A stretch of DNA of 64,000 nt from Ignavibacteriales bacterium (lineage in GTDB: Bacteria > Bacteroidota > Ignavibacteria > Ignavibacteriales > Ignavibacteriaceae): the NCBI GenBank assembly GCA_016714125.1, contig JADJNX010000022.1, positions 84,123 to 148,122 on the forward strand. Direction: 5' to 3'. The first letter of the stretch is position 1. Each line of letters opens with the position of its first letter. A model generated the notes under the pieces. The model ran no database searches and was not told the origin of the DNA. It saw only the letters and a program-made list of their open reading frames with translations. The position numbers and the translations under genes are program-made. Shown in pieces: positions 37,979 to 46,972 of the stretch.

Positions 37979-40953
37979 TTTTTCTTCTTCTTAATTTCTT
38001 TAAGTTTTTTAGAGGCTTCTTTACCATAATCATCATCGGGATGGCCTTCAATCAGTTTTTCAAGTATCGAAATAGCCTTTTTATTATCTTTCAATTTTAC
38101 ATAAGAATCTGCAAGTGTCAGATACGATTTAGCCAGCCACTCAGCAAATTCTCCAAAGACAGATTCAACTCTCACAAATGCCGTGATTGCATCTTTGTAA
38201 TCCCCTTTTTCGTAATAAGCAGTTCCAAGCAAATATTGCGCTTCAGCCCCGATAACATCCTCACGCCTCATGGACACTGCCATAAATGCCTTCACTGCAT
38301 TTTCATAACGCCGGTTTTTAAGTTCAATCTGACCTTTCATGATATACGATTTATCGGCAAATTGATCTCCAACAAAAGTATTAATTACTTCATCAAACTG
38401 ATCATAACCGGAAAGAGTATCACCCTTTGCGAGGAATAGCATTCCTTTTAAGTATTTAAGCTCCGCAACTTTTTGATCCTTCGGATACTTTTCAATTGTT
38501 CCATCAATCATTTTACCGGCTTCTTCGTAATTTCCTTCCGAGAAGAAGATGTAAGCCAGTTCAACGGATGCAAGAGATGAGAAGTTCGTGGTGTCATACT
38601 TCTCCAACACCCATTTAAATGAGTTTGTCGCTTGTCCACTTTCACCGGAAGACTGATAAGATTTACCCAACCAGTAATATGCCTCGGCGAGGTGGGGTGA
38701 TGCAGGATAAAACTCTATAAATGCAAGATAATTCTCTTTTGCCCTGCTGAAATCACCTGCATTATAAAAGAGTTCAGCCCTTTTCAGATAGAGTCTGTCA
38801 GCATCTTTTAATCTTGGGTTATTGGTCAGAAAGTTTTCAATAAGTGTAAATGCAGTGTCCTGTTCCCCCAAAGCGAAGTAGCTGAAGAAAAGTCCATTAA
38901 ATGCATCATATACCTGGGGTGAATTTGGAAATTCGATCAGCACTTTTTCATAATAGATAGCGGATGTCGAAAACTGCTCCATGTTGTAGTAGCAGTCCCC
39001 CATATTGTAATAAACAAGCGGTACAATTTTTTGATCGTCAGAGGTTTCAAGAAATTCGTTATAACTTGTGAGAGCTTTCTCATAATCCTGTGATTTGAAG
39101 TAAATCCAACCAATAAGAAATCTTGAATTTTCTTCCAGTTGAGTCCCTTTCGCCTCCCTGATTACCCGTTTAAGCTCCTTAATTGCTTCATCCTTTTTCC
39201 CCATGTTAAACAGAGTCAAGGCGTAGTTGTAGCGCATAAGATTTCTATCTGTTTGTTCACCACCTGTCAAAAGGTTGTCATACATTTTAGCTGAATTCTC
39301 AAAATCACGCGTTGCATAATAACATTCTGCAAGTCTTACTTTTGAGTCAACCAGTCTCTCATCTTTTGGGAATCTTCCGATGTAATCGAGAAATGTAAAC
39401 TTGGCATTCTGGTAATCTTTAATATTGAAGTACGAATAAGCCTTTCCATAAAGTGAAAGTTTGCCAAATGAACCATTATCAGGATTCACTCTGCTGTAAT
39501 AATCGAGTGATTCTTTAAACTTCATTTTTTTGAAAAAGACTTCACCGAGGTAAAAATTGTAAACATCGGGCTCAAATCCGGTCCTTTTTCCCTCAATATC
39601 CCTCAGAACATCATACGCTTTGTCATAACTTTCCATCAGAAAATAACAAACACCGAGACCCAACTGACCTCTTGTATAAAGATCACTGTTTTTTGGAGAA
39701 AGCTGCGATGCCACCTCAAAGTTGGTTATCGCTTCAACATAATTTTTTTTGTTCGAATTTAGCTCACCCAGGTAAATATTCGCTTTAGCTCGTATGCCAT
39801 AATCTGCAACATTCCTGAGTGCATCAAAAACAGCATAAGCCTCATCGACCTGACCCAGTTCAATCAATAAAATCCCCTTACTGATCTTTGCAACATCGAT
39901 GTACGGGCTTTTAGGTTGAGCACCGATATAATCGTTAAAAAGTCGTAAAGATTTTTCATTGTCTCTCATGTATCTTTGGGTTTCTGCCTCCCAAAAACCT
40001 GATGCAATTGCTATTGAATCTTTTCCAATCGTTAAAGAAGAGAAAATTGAGTATGCAGAGTCATATTTTTCCTTTTGAAATTTGCACCATGCCAATCCGT
40101 ATTTGGCTTCTCTTCCAATGGGACTGTCTTTTTCCTGTTTAACCAGTTTCGAAAATTCTTCTTCGGCTTTTTGATACTCTTTTGTATGAAAAAGTGAGGA
40201 TGCAAGAATCAGAGTTGCTTCTTTTTTCTTTTCAGGTGGAAGATTCTGGAAATCGGGTCCCATTAACTCAAGAATCGCCTTTTCATATTCCCCTGCCTTG
40301 TAGTAACTCACTCCCAGTTTTATCTGAGCTCCAAGTGTATATGGATTATCGGGGTAATTGTTTAAAATCTCTTCATATATATTTGCAGCTTCCTCAAAAT
40401 GTCCAAGATATTCATGACACTCGCCAATATAAAAGAGGGTCTCGATCTTAAATTTGTTTGTGGTTTTTTGTGCTTTAGCCTGTTCATAATAAAAAAGAGC
40501 ATCGTTATATTTTTTTTCATTACGATAGGTTTCACCCAGATAAAACAAAACACTCCCATAATTTGCAAAACCGGGGTAATTTCTGGCAAAGGCCATAAGT
40601 TTTACTCTGGCTTTTTCAATCTGTCCATTGTATATATAAATGAGTGAGAGTTTGTAGAGTGCAACTGCACGAAAAGAAGTGTATTCGAACTTGTTAACAA
40701 GATATTCATATCCCGCCATGGCGCCGCCATATTCGCCCAGATTAAACAATGCCTCGGATGCGTAAAACTTGGCAGAAGCATATAATTCATCTTCCGGAAT
40801 TTTGATCTTCAGGAATTTTTCAAATAAAATGTACGACTCATAGTATCTGCCATCCTGGAAAAACTTCACAGCGGAGTAATAATCCTGTGCCGTTTGTCCC
40901 TTCAATAAATAAATTGGTAGTATGAGGAGGAGGATCAGTGTTCTTAAATTCAT
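37975..40953 (-). CDS. Large exported tetratricopeptide-repeat protein
   Basis: The 992-residue product has a signal peptide (LLLILPIYLLKGQ) and about 24 tetratricopeptide repeats from residue 20 to the end, with repeated signatures such as AGAMAGYEYLVNKF, FYIGECHEYLGHFEEAANIY, YYKAGEYEKAILEL and AYYEKGDYKDAITAF. It resembles the YbgF/CpoB and BamD-like periplasmic TPR proteins but is several times longer. It is the first gene of the TPR-OMP-SPOR-ExbB-ExbD-TonB unit. A scaffold role linking outer membrane and peptidoglycan machinery is an inference. Confidence 0.9.
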   Translation of the reverse strand: MNLRTLILLLILPIYLLKGQTAQDYYSAVKFFQDGRYYESYILFEKFLKIKIPEDELYASAKFYASEALFNLGEYGGAMAGYEYLVNKFEYTSFRAVALYKLSLIYIYNGQIEKARVKLMAFARNYPGFANYGSVLFYLGETYRNEKKYNDALFYYEQAKAQKTTNKFKIETLFYIGECHEYLGHFEEAANIYEEILNNYPDNPYTLGAQIKLGVSYYKAGEYEKAILELMGPDFQNLPPEKKKEATLILASSLFHTKEYQKAEEEFSKLVKQEKDSPIGREAKYGLAWCKFQKEKYDSAYSIFSSLTIGKDSIAIASGFWEAETQRYMRDNEKSLRLFNDYIGAQPKSPYIDVAKISKGILLIELGQVDEAYAVFDALRNVADYGIRAKANIYLGELNSNKKNYVEAITNFEVASQLSPKNSDLYTRGQLGLGVCYFLMESYDKAYDVLRDIEGKRTGFEPDVYNFYLGEVFFKKMKFKESLDYYSRVNPDNGSFGKLSLYGKAYSYFNIKDYQNAKFTFLDYIGRFPKDERLVDSKVRLAECYYATRDFENSAKMYDNLLTGGEQTDRNLMRYNYALTLFNMGKKDEAIKELKRVIREAKGTQLEENSRFLIGWIYFKSQDYEKALTSYNEFLETSDDQKIVPLVYYNMGDCYYNMEQFSTSAIYYEKVLIEFPNSPQVYDAFNGLFFSYFALGEQDTAFTLIENFLTNNPRLKDADRLYLKRAELFYNAGDFSRAKENYLAFIEFYPASPHLAEAYYWLGKSYQSSGESGQATNSFKWVLEKYDTTNFSSLASVELAYIFFSEGNYEEAGKMIDGTIEKYPKDQKVAELKYLKGMLFLAKGDTLSGYDQFDEVINTFVGDQFADKSYIMKGQIELKNRRYENAVKAFMAVSMRREDVIGAEAQYLLGTAYYEKGDYKDAITAFVRVESVFGEFAEWLAKSYLTLADSYVKLKDNKKAISILEKLIEGHPDDDYGKEASKKLKEIKKKKK

Positions 40954-41184
40954 ATAAAAACTTTATAAATTATTGTAAAAACCATGATTGAGTCGATTTT
41001 ATTCCGGCTTTTCTTCACAAAACAAAATTGACTCATTGTGGATATTTCGATCTTCTTTCAACGAAAATCACACAAAATTGGAAGTAATAATATAAGGAAA
41101 TCAAGCCTTGAAAAATATGAAGTAATTAATACCATCACTTGAGAAGTGTCTCGATTTTAAGGCAAATGCAGAACATTCCCCTTT

Positions 41185-41214
41185 AAAACAGAAAAGCAGT
41201 CCAAAAGGACTGCT
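41185..41214 (-). terminator. Terminator after tRNA-Leu
   Basis: AGCAGTCC (41207-41214 on the minus strand read first), loop TTTT, GGACTGCT (41195-41202) and then TTTTCTGTTTT on the minus strand form an 8-bp hairpin with U-run 12 bases past the tRNA 3' end. Confidence 0.85.
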
Positions 41215-41225
41215 CACTGAATTTC

Positions 41226-41310
<85 letters not shown>

Positions 41311-41323
41311 AGAAATTAGACTA

Positions 41324-41355
41324 CAAATCTAAGGTTTTTTTCGATTTTATGCAAA
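41324..41355 (-). promoter_or_regulatory. FCB-type promoter of tRNA-Leu
   Basis: TTTG (41352-41355), a 20-base spacer and TAGATTTG (41324-41331) match the Bacteroidota sigma-A consensus TTTG-N19-TAnnTTTG exactly at both boxes. The -7 box ends 14 bases before the mature tRNA 5' end, so transcription should start a few bases upstream of the tRNA. Confidence 0.75.
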
Positions 41356-41371
41356 TCTTAAATCGTTTTGC

Positions 41372-41848
41372 TTAATCTTTTTTTAGAAGATCCCGCAGTT
41401 CCCGTCTGAAATTTCGCTCAAAAACTATATACTTGGCATGGGATTCAGGGTCCAGAATTTCAGATAATGAAGCTATGAACTGATGTTGCATTTGGCGGGT
41501 CTGATCCATATACTGACTGAATTCTGCTATTTTCGCAGTAATTTCTTTGTTTTTTGAACCATCCTTATTGTCCTCAATCAATTCTTCCATCTCATCGAGA
41601 ATCCGGTCGGCTTTTTCATTCCTGTCTTCCATAACTTTTTGATGATCAGCGCGTCTTGAAAAGAGTTTTAACATCGTTTCTTCTTCAAGATTAAGTGTCT
41701 CAATAAGTTTAACCTTTTCAAGTTGCTCAAGTTTTTTCATGGGGTCACCACCACGATTCCGGAATTTACCTCGTCCCCCTCCCGGCTGGGCATCTGCTGA
41801 GCTCACAACAAGTAAAAGTGCAGTTATAAAAATGAAGATGTATTTCAT
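41372..41848 (-). CDS. Spy/CpxP-like periplasmic protein
   Basis: I use the ATG at 41848 because it has a TGAGGAA ribosome-binding site overlapping the sigma-gene stop; the frame is open four codons further. The 158-residue product has a signal peptide (LLVVSSADAQ), a Gly/Arg-rich stretch and a helical domain with IETLNLEEETMLKLFSRR and QMQHQFIASLSEILDPESHA, which matches the LTxxQ-type Spy/CpxP helical chaperone family in composition. It follows the sigma/anti-sigma gene directly, so it is likely both coupled to and controlled by that stress sigma. Confidence 0.75.
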   Translation of the reverse strand: MKYIFIFITALLLVVSSADAQPGGGRGKFRNRGGDPMKKLEQLEKVKLIETLNLEEETMLKLFSRRADHQKVMEDRNEKADRILDEMEELIEDNKDGSKNKEITAKIAEFSQYMDQTRQMQHQFIASLSEILDPESHAKYIVFERNFRRELRDLLKKD

Positions 41849-41856
41849 TGTGTTCC

Positions 41857-43110
41857 TCAATTATCTGTCGGATTTAATTGTTTTGAAAATTTTTCAAAAT
41901 CCTCATCGCTGAGATTTTGTACAAGATCAACCAGTGTTATCCCGTATTTATCGGCTATTTCAACCAATGTGGCACCATTCAACTCGAATAGAGAAGAATA
42001 AACACCCTCAAAATCGGTATGGGTTGCTAAAACTTCATCATCAACAACTCCCGTTCCGGAGTTTATGATAACGGCTTCCTTTTCTGTATTCTCCATAAAA
42101 GGTGCACTTGTGGGAGCTGTATAAACATATCTTGGTTGTGCCACCGGTTTAACTTCAGCTTTCAAAATATCATCAACCACAGGTTTCAGTGATTCGACCG
42201 ATGTTACCAACTCTGATGGAACAGTTTTCTGAGCAGTTGACTCAATAGATGTATTTTGCCATGGCTGAACCACAAACAAAACCACCACAGCGGCAGCTAA
42301 GACCAAACCACTTGCATATTTTGCAAAAAGTGGAAAAACCATCCGATTTTGTTTTGCAGCCACTTTTTCTCTGAATCGTGGCAACACATTCACAAAATAA
42401 TCGGTATCCGGTTCAATCTCCGAGATTGATTTTAGTGTTCCGAGTGATTCCTTAACTTTCAGATAATCCTTATAAAGAAAATCATCCTGTTTAAGTTCCA
42501 ACTCGAAATTGTCAGAGGCAGCTTTACCCTGTCTGCCGTCCAAGTATTCGTAAATCCGGTTCTTTTTTTTCCATACTCTCTCCATTAGAGAAGTTACTTT
42601 ATTTAATGCGTGAAAATAATTTGCTTTTAATCCGCCGACGCTCTTCCCCGTCACCTCGGCAATTTCTTCGTAACTTAGTTCGTCGAAGTGGCGCATCACA
42701 AAAACTTCCCGTTGTTTAATCGGCAGTTCCTTTAATACCTTATCGAGCAGCCTGAGCTTCTCTCTGTTTTCTACATCACGAACAACATCTTCGTTCCCTG
42801 AAATGTCAGGCATTTCCTCTTCACCTATCGAAAAGAACCGTTTTACCTTGTTCTTATTGATCAGGTTGAGAGATCTGGTATAAGTAATCCTGAATATCCA
42901 TGTATATAGAGATGACTCAAATTTGTAGTCTTTTAATTTCTCGTAAATCACCATCAGCACTTCCTGCAATATATCATCAGCATCGAAGTGATTGCCTGTG
43001 AGGCGCCTCGCATGCCAGTATATCTTTTGCTGATATTTTTTTACGATATGATTAAAAGACGACTCATCACCTCTTAAAAATCTCTTTACAAGTTCTTCGT
43101 CAGTCATCAA
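41857..43110 (-). CDS. ECF sigma factor fused to a membrane anti-sigma domain
   Basis: Residues 1-180 are an ECF sigma factor: region 2 (FNHIVKKYQQKIYWHARR, DADDILQEVLMVIYEKL) and region 4 (PIKQREVFVMRHFDELSYEE, VGGLKANYFHALNKV). From about 183 the protein looks like an anti-sigma factor: IYEYLDGRQGKAAS, a helical segment, one membrane helix (about 255-278, YASGLVLAAAVVVLFVVQP) and a C-terminal periplasmic part ending NLSDEDFEKFSKQLNPTDN. The junction is an eight-A run on the coding strand (42563-42570). With nine A, the sigma would stop shortly after VWKKKEPDLRILG and a separate anti-sigma would start MEKKKNRIYEYL. So this is either a true fusion or an indel that joined two overlapping genes. 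Confidence 0.85.
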   Translation of the reverse strand: MMTDEELVKRFLRGDESSFNHIVKKYQQKIYWHARRLTGNHFDADDILQEVLMVIYEKLKDYKFESSLYTWIFRITYTRSLNLINKNKVKRFFSIGEEEMPDISGNEDVVRDVENREKLRLLDKVLKELPIKQREVFVMRHFDELSYEEIAEVTGKSVGGLKANYFHALNKVTSLMERVWKKKNRIYEYLDGRQGKAASDNFELELKQDDFLYKDYLKVKESLGTLKSISEIEPDTDYFVNVLPRFREKVAAKQNRMVFPLFAKYASGLVLAAAVVVLFVVQPWQNTSIESTAQKTVPSELVTSVESLKPVVDDILKAEVKPVAQPRYVYTAPTSAPFMENTEKEAVIINSGTGVVDDEVLATHTDFEGVYSSLFELNGATLVEIADKYGITLVDLVQNLSDEDFEKFSKQLNPTDN

Positions 43111-43269
43111 TACTTATTATTGGATTTTACGATTTGACATCAAAACATTCCATTTGGTTTAAAGTAATATAGTAAATTCTTTCCATATCATCCTTTTAAA
43201 CCTTTTGCATCGCCACAGGTGTCACAGTAACAGAAAGTTGAAAATTTCATAAACACAATGGAGAAATAA

Positions 43270-43839
43270 ATGAAACGCTTAATATTAACATCAGTGCCCA
43301 CGCTAATCCTTGCACTCTTCCTTTCAGGTCTGGCATTTGCACAACCGGGAATGGATAATCCAAAAGGTGACAGATGTATAAACAAACTGGACCTTACTAA
43401 AGATCAGGAGACCAAAATTGAAGCTCTTAGAATAGAACACCAGAAAAAGATGGTGGATATGAGAGCTGAACTTGAAAAAGCCTTACTCGACAAAAAACAA
43501 CTGCTCGCCAAAGGTGATTATTCAAGAAATGACTTTATTAATGTTACCAATAAACTCTCAAAAATAAGAGAGACAATGAATACCTCAAGAGCAAATCACC
43601 AGATGGATATCTATGGTATGCTTGACAAGACCCAGAAGGAAAAATGGAACAGTTTTCAATCTGAACACCCCGGAAAAGGTGGCAAAGGTTTTAAAGGTTG
43701 TGGTAACGGACCCGGCAACGGAAAAGGTTTCCACCGTGGCGGTGGTGACGGAGCCGGCAACGGAAAAGGTTTCCACCGTGGCGGTGGCAGAGGTCAAGGT
43801 AGAGGAATGGGATACCGTGACGGAAGGTGCTTTAAATAG
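43270..43839 (+). CDS. Spy/CpxP-like periplasmic protein with Gly-rich tail
   Basis: The 189-residue product has a signal peptide (LSGLAFAQ), a helical domain with the LTxxQ-like LDLTKDQETKIEAL and ANHQMDIYGMLDKTQKEKW of the Spy/CpxP periplasmic chaperone family, and a Gly/Asn/Lys-rich tail that repeats GNGKGFHRGGG twice. The tail has Cys and His residues that could bind metal. It is divergent from the sigma/anti-sigma gene, which suggests the sigma controls both Spy-like genes. A terminator follows. Confidence 0.8.
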   Translation: MKRLILTSVPTLILALFLSGLAFAQPGMDNPKGDRCINKLDLTKDQETKIEALRIEHQKKMVDMRAELEKALLDKKQLLAKGDYSRNDFINVTNKLSKIRETMNTSRANHQMDIYGMLDKTQKEKWNSFQSEHPGKGGKGFKGCGNGPGNGKGFHRGGGDGAGNGKGFHRGGGRGQGRGMGYRDGRCFK

Positions 43840-43871
43840 AATAATCATATTCCTCCAAAATCATGATTAAC

Positions 43872-43907
43872 AAAAAGACTGTCCACGCTCCTGGACAGTC
43901 TTTTTTT
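43872..43907 (+). terminator. Rho-independent terminator
   Basis: AAAAAGACTGTCCA and TGGACAGTCTTTTTTT form a stem of about 14 bp with the 6-base loop CGCTCC. It lies just past the Spy-like gene. Confidence 0.9.
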
Positions 43908-43950
43908 GTTTATTTTTACACATCAGATATTAATTTGGAATAGATCAAAA

Positions 43951-44649
43951 ATGTTAAAATACTCACTCTTCTTTTTGTTAATTGTAACCACCTTTGTGTC
44001 AGCCCAGATTATGAAACCGGAAAAATTTTCGGGAGAAATTGATCTTGAAGTAGGATATGACTATCTCGCCTACCTCCCCGATGGGTATGACGACACTTCT
44101 AAAAATTTTCCGCTACTCATCTTCCTGCACGGTTCAGGGGAAAGAGGAAATGACCTCGAGAAAGTGAAGATTCATGGAGTACCAAAACATATTGAAAAGG
44201 GAGAAAAATTCCCGTTTATTGTTATCGCCCCTCAATGCAAACCCAAACAATGGTGGAAGGGGCACGAACTTGTCGCTCTTCTCGACCACATCGAATCAAA
44301 ATACAGAGTGGATAAATCGAGAATTTATGTGACGGGACTAAGTATGGGTGGATCTGGTACATGGTCGATGGCACTGGAAGCACCAAACCGTATCGCAGCT
44401 ATAATTCCTGTTTGTGGCGGTGGACTCCCCCATCGCATCTGCGAAACAGGAGGAGTCCCCGTTTGGGCATTCCATGGTGACGAGGATTTTGTAGTTCCTC
44501 TATCAGAATCCGAGAGAATGATAGAAGCCTCAAAAAAATGTGGAATTGAGGCAACATTGACCATTTACAAAGGTGTAAACCACAATTCGTGGGATACCAC
44601 CTATTCAAATCCCGAAATTTATGAGTGGTTGTTAAGACATAAAAGATAA
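43951..44649 (+). CDS. Exported alpha/beta-hydrolase (esterase/phospholipase-like)
   Basis: The start at 43951 gives a good signal peptide (LLIVTTFVSAQ); an in-frame ATG 15 codons upstream lies inside the terminator and is unlikely. The 232-residue mature-size enzyme shows the oxyanion motif FLHGSGERG, the nucleophile elbow GLSMGGSG, the acid in FHGDEDFVVP and the His in KGVNHNSWD, all in the order of the alpha/beta-hydrolase triad. It is close to predicted carboxylesterase/phospholipase families often found near polysaccharide-degradation genes; the GH97 gene is convergent with it. Confidence 0.87.
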   Translation: MLKYSLFFLLIVTTFVSAQIMKPEKFSGEIDLEVGYDYLAYLPDGYDDTSKNFPLLIFLHGSGERGNDLEKVKIHGVPKHIEKGEKFPFIVIAPQCKPKQWWKGHELVALLDHIESKYRVDKSRIYVTGLSMGGSGTWSMALEAPNRIAAIIPVCGGGLPHRICETGGVPVWAFHGDEDFVVPLSESERMIEASKKCGIEATLTIYKGVNHNSWDTTYSNPEIYEWLLRHKR

Positions 44650-44656
44650 TTTTTAA

Positions 44657-46753
44657 CTATTTAATGCTTATTGCAACTCCACCCGATCTTGCAAGTTTAA
44701 CTTTAATCTTTGATTCGGATGTGACGGTTTTTGTCTCAATTTTGTACAACATTGGGTTTTCATCCCAGCTTGCACCGTCACCATCCATATAAAATTTAGC
44801 TGTGAATGAGGTTCCTTTTGGTAGGAAATCGAAAGCTATTTCCATCTCTCTCTCATTTTCATCGGTTATTCCTCCAATGAACCACTCATTTATCCCTTTC
44901 GCCTTTCGTGCTATCAGGAGATAATCTCCGGGCTCCGCAGAAAGTACCTCTGTATCATCCCAATCCACCGCGACATCTTTGATAAATTGAAATGCATCAG
45001 GAAATCTTTCATAATTTTCAGGAAGATCCGCTGCCATCTGCAATGGACTGTACATAGTTACATAAAGTGCCAACTGTTTTACTAAAGTTGTGTGCACCTG
45101 AAACTTGCTTCCTGTAGTGTAATAATCCATTTTAGTCTGAAAAATCCCCGGGGTGTAATCCATTCCACCACCCATTATCCGGGTGAAAGGCAAAATCGTT
45201 TCGTGCTCAGGTGGATTTCCCCTGCTCCAACCATTAAATTCATTTCCCCGGGCAGCTTCAGCAGAAATCCAGTTTGGCCAGGTTCTGCTTTGTCCTGTTG
45301 GACGACTTGACTCGTGAGAGTTTACCATAATTTTATATTGAGCAGCTTTCTCGGCAACCCTGAAGTAGTGAGAGACCATCCATTGTCCGTCATGCATTTC
45401 ACCTCTGGGTATAATTCTGCCAACATATCCCGTCTTTACTGCGTCATATCCATTATCTTTCATGAACCTAAACGCTTCATCCAGTCTTCTTTCATAATTT
45501 GTTGCCGATGCACTGGTCTCATGGTGCATTATCAATTTTACTCCCTTACTTGCAGCGTACCTCTGAAGTTCTTTTACATCAAAATCAGGATATGGAGTAA
45601 CAAAATCGAAAACATTTTCTTTCCAGTTCCCAAACCAGTCTTCCCACCCAACATTCCATCCCTCAACCAAAACACCTGCAAAACCATTTTTTGCAGCAAA
45701 ATCGATATAGTATTTGGTTCGTTCTGTGGTTGCCCCGTGTCTGCCGTTTGGTTTCACTTTCGACCAGTCGATCTCCCCCAGTTTAATATTATTGATATCG
45801 GAGTAATTCCAGCTTGATTTATTAACATGCAATTCCCACCAGATACCAACATATTTTTGTCCTTTTATCCAACTTACATCACTAATTTTTGAAGGTTCAT
45901 TAAGATTGAGAACCATCCTTGAAGTCAAAATATTCTCAGCCTTTTTTGAAACAATAATTGTTCTCCAGGGGGTGGAACATGGCGCCTGCATGTATGCAAT
46001 ATTTCCAACCGCATCGGGTGCAAACGCTGTTTTAAGTGAAAATTCTGATTTATCAACCAACAGATGCATAACGGGATAATTGGTTACGGCAGCTTCAAAA
46101 ATATTGATGTAAACTCCATTGTCACTTTTCATCATCAGCGGAGTTTGCACTGCATTATGAGCGATGATCCTTCGTGTGCTTATCTCAAAAAATCCCTGTC
46201 CTTTTTCAGCATCCACTTCACTCAGTTTACTTGTCATATATGGATATTCATTACTGTCGAAATCACCCGGAATCCAAAAAGTTTTATGATCACCGGTTAA
46301 TCTGAACTCCGTTTTCTCTCCCATAATCGTGAAATATCTCTGGTTTTCCATCTTTGGGAATTCATATCTGAACCCCAGTCCATCATTAAACAGCCGGAAA
46401 ACAATTGACATCTCTTTTTTTGTATCAATGTTCTGGAGGGTTACCGTAAACTGATTATAATTGTTTCTGATCTCCTTTTGTTCACCCAATACAGGTTGCC
46501 ATGTCTCATCAAAATTTGAATTTTGAGTTGAAACAATTGCGAGTTCATCAATAAACCCGGGATCATCCTTAATCATAATCCCCAATGCCGATTCTTTGAT
46601 CACGTATTCCTTATCAAGTTTAAGAGTGTAATAGGGAATTCCCCCCTTACTCATCATAAAATCAAATTCAAGTCTCCCATCCGGGGATTTAAGCGCCTGG
46701 CTGATAATCAGTCCATTAACAACAATCATCAGCATTAATATTTTTTTAAGCAT
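44657..46753 (-). CDS. Glycoside hydrolase family 97 (alpha-glucosidase-like)
   Basis: The 698-residue product has a signal peptide (VVNGLIISQ), the GH97 N-terminal beta-super-sandwich (SPDGRLEFDFMMSKGGIPYY, ESALGIMIKD), the (beta/alpha)8 catalytic domain with FAGVLVEGWNVGWEDWFGNW, KLIMHHETSASATNYERRLD and VKTGYVGRIIPRGEMHDGQW, and a C-terminal sandwich. The inverting subfamily has a Glu base in the HHETS region, which is present here (HHETSASA). The enzyme probably releases glucose or galactose from alpha-glycosides in the periplasm. Confidence 0.93.
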   Translation of the reverse strand: MLKKILMLMIVVNGLIISQALKSPDGRLEFDFMMSKGGIPYYTLKLDKEYVIKESALGIMIKDDPGFIDELAIVSTQNSNFDETWQPVLGEQKEIRNNYNQFTVTLQNIDTKKEMSIVFRLFNDGLGFRYEFPKMENQRYFTIMGEKTEFRLTGDHKTFWIPGDFDSNEYPYMTSKLSEVDAEKGQGFFEISTRRIIAHNAVQTPLMMKSDNGVYINIFEAAVTNYPVMHLLVDKSEFSLKTAFAPDAVGNIAYMQAPCSTPWRTIIVSKKAENILTSRMVLNLNEPSKISDVSWIKGQKYVGIWWELHVNKSSWNYSDINNIKLGEIDWSKVKPNGRHGATTERTKYYIDFAAKNGFAGVLVEGWNVGWEDWFGNWKENVFDFVTPYPDFDVKELQRYAASKGVKLIMHHETSASATNYERRLDEAFRFMKDNGYDAVKTGYVGRIIPRGEMHDGQWMVSHYFRVAEKAAQYKIMVNSHESSRPTGQSRTWPNWISAEAARGNEFNGWSRGNPPEHETILPFTRIMGGGMDYTPGIFQTKMDYYTTGSKFQVHTTLVKQLALYVTMYSPLQMAADLPENYERFPDAFQFIKDVAVDWDDTEVLSAEPGDYLLIARKAKGINEWFIGGITDENEREMEIAFDFLPKGTSFTAKFYMDGDGASWDENPMLYKIETKTVTSESKIKVKLARSGGVAISIK

Positions 46754-46831
46754 TTTTTTGTTTTTATCTAATTATTGAATAAAACCGTGATTTTTATTTC
46801 CCTTTGAATGAATAAGTATGTGTAATTTACA

Positions 46832-46861
46832 CCAATAGTCCCGTTACAACGGGACTATTGG
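46832..46861. repeat. Perfect hairpin palindrome
   Basis: CCAATAGTCCCGTT (46832-46845) and AACGGGACTATTGG (46848-46861) form a 14-bp perfect stem with a 2-base centre. No T-run follows on either strand, so it is not a normal terminator. It may be an operator or a REP-like element. Confidence 0.65.
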
Positions 46862-46929
46862 CTTTGATATCTCGGCTTCTTTTCCTCCAAATAAATTCGG
46901 AGTTTATTGGTTTAGCTACTCTGAGTACT

Positions 46930-46972
46930 ACTCAAGTACTCAAGTACTCAAGTTCTCAAGTTCTCAAGTTCT
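46930..46972. repeat. Octamer tandem array (ACTCAAGT / TCTCAAGT)
   Basis: Five consecutive 8-base units, three ACTCAAGT and two TCTCAAGT, lie between the hairpin and the type IX-secreted protein. A degenerate relative is at 16425-16485. Confidence 0.85.

Noticed and set aside
46832..46861. Rho-independent terminator for the type IX or GH97 gene
   Set aside because: The palindrome has no U-run on either strand and a 2-base loop.
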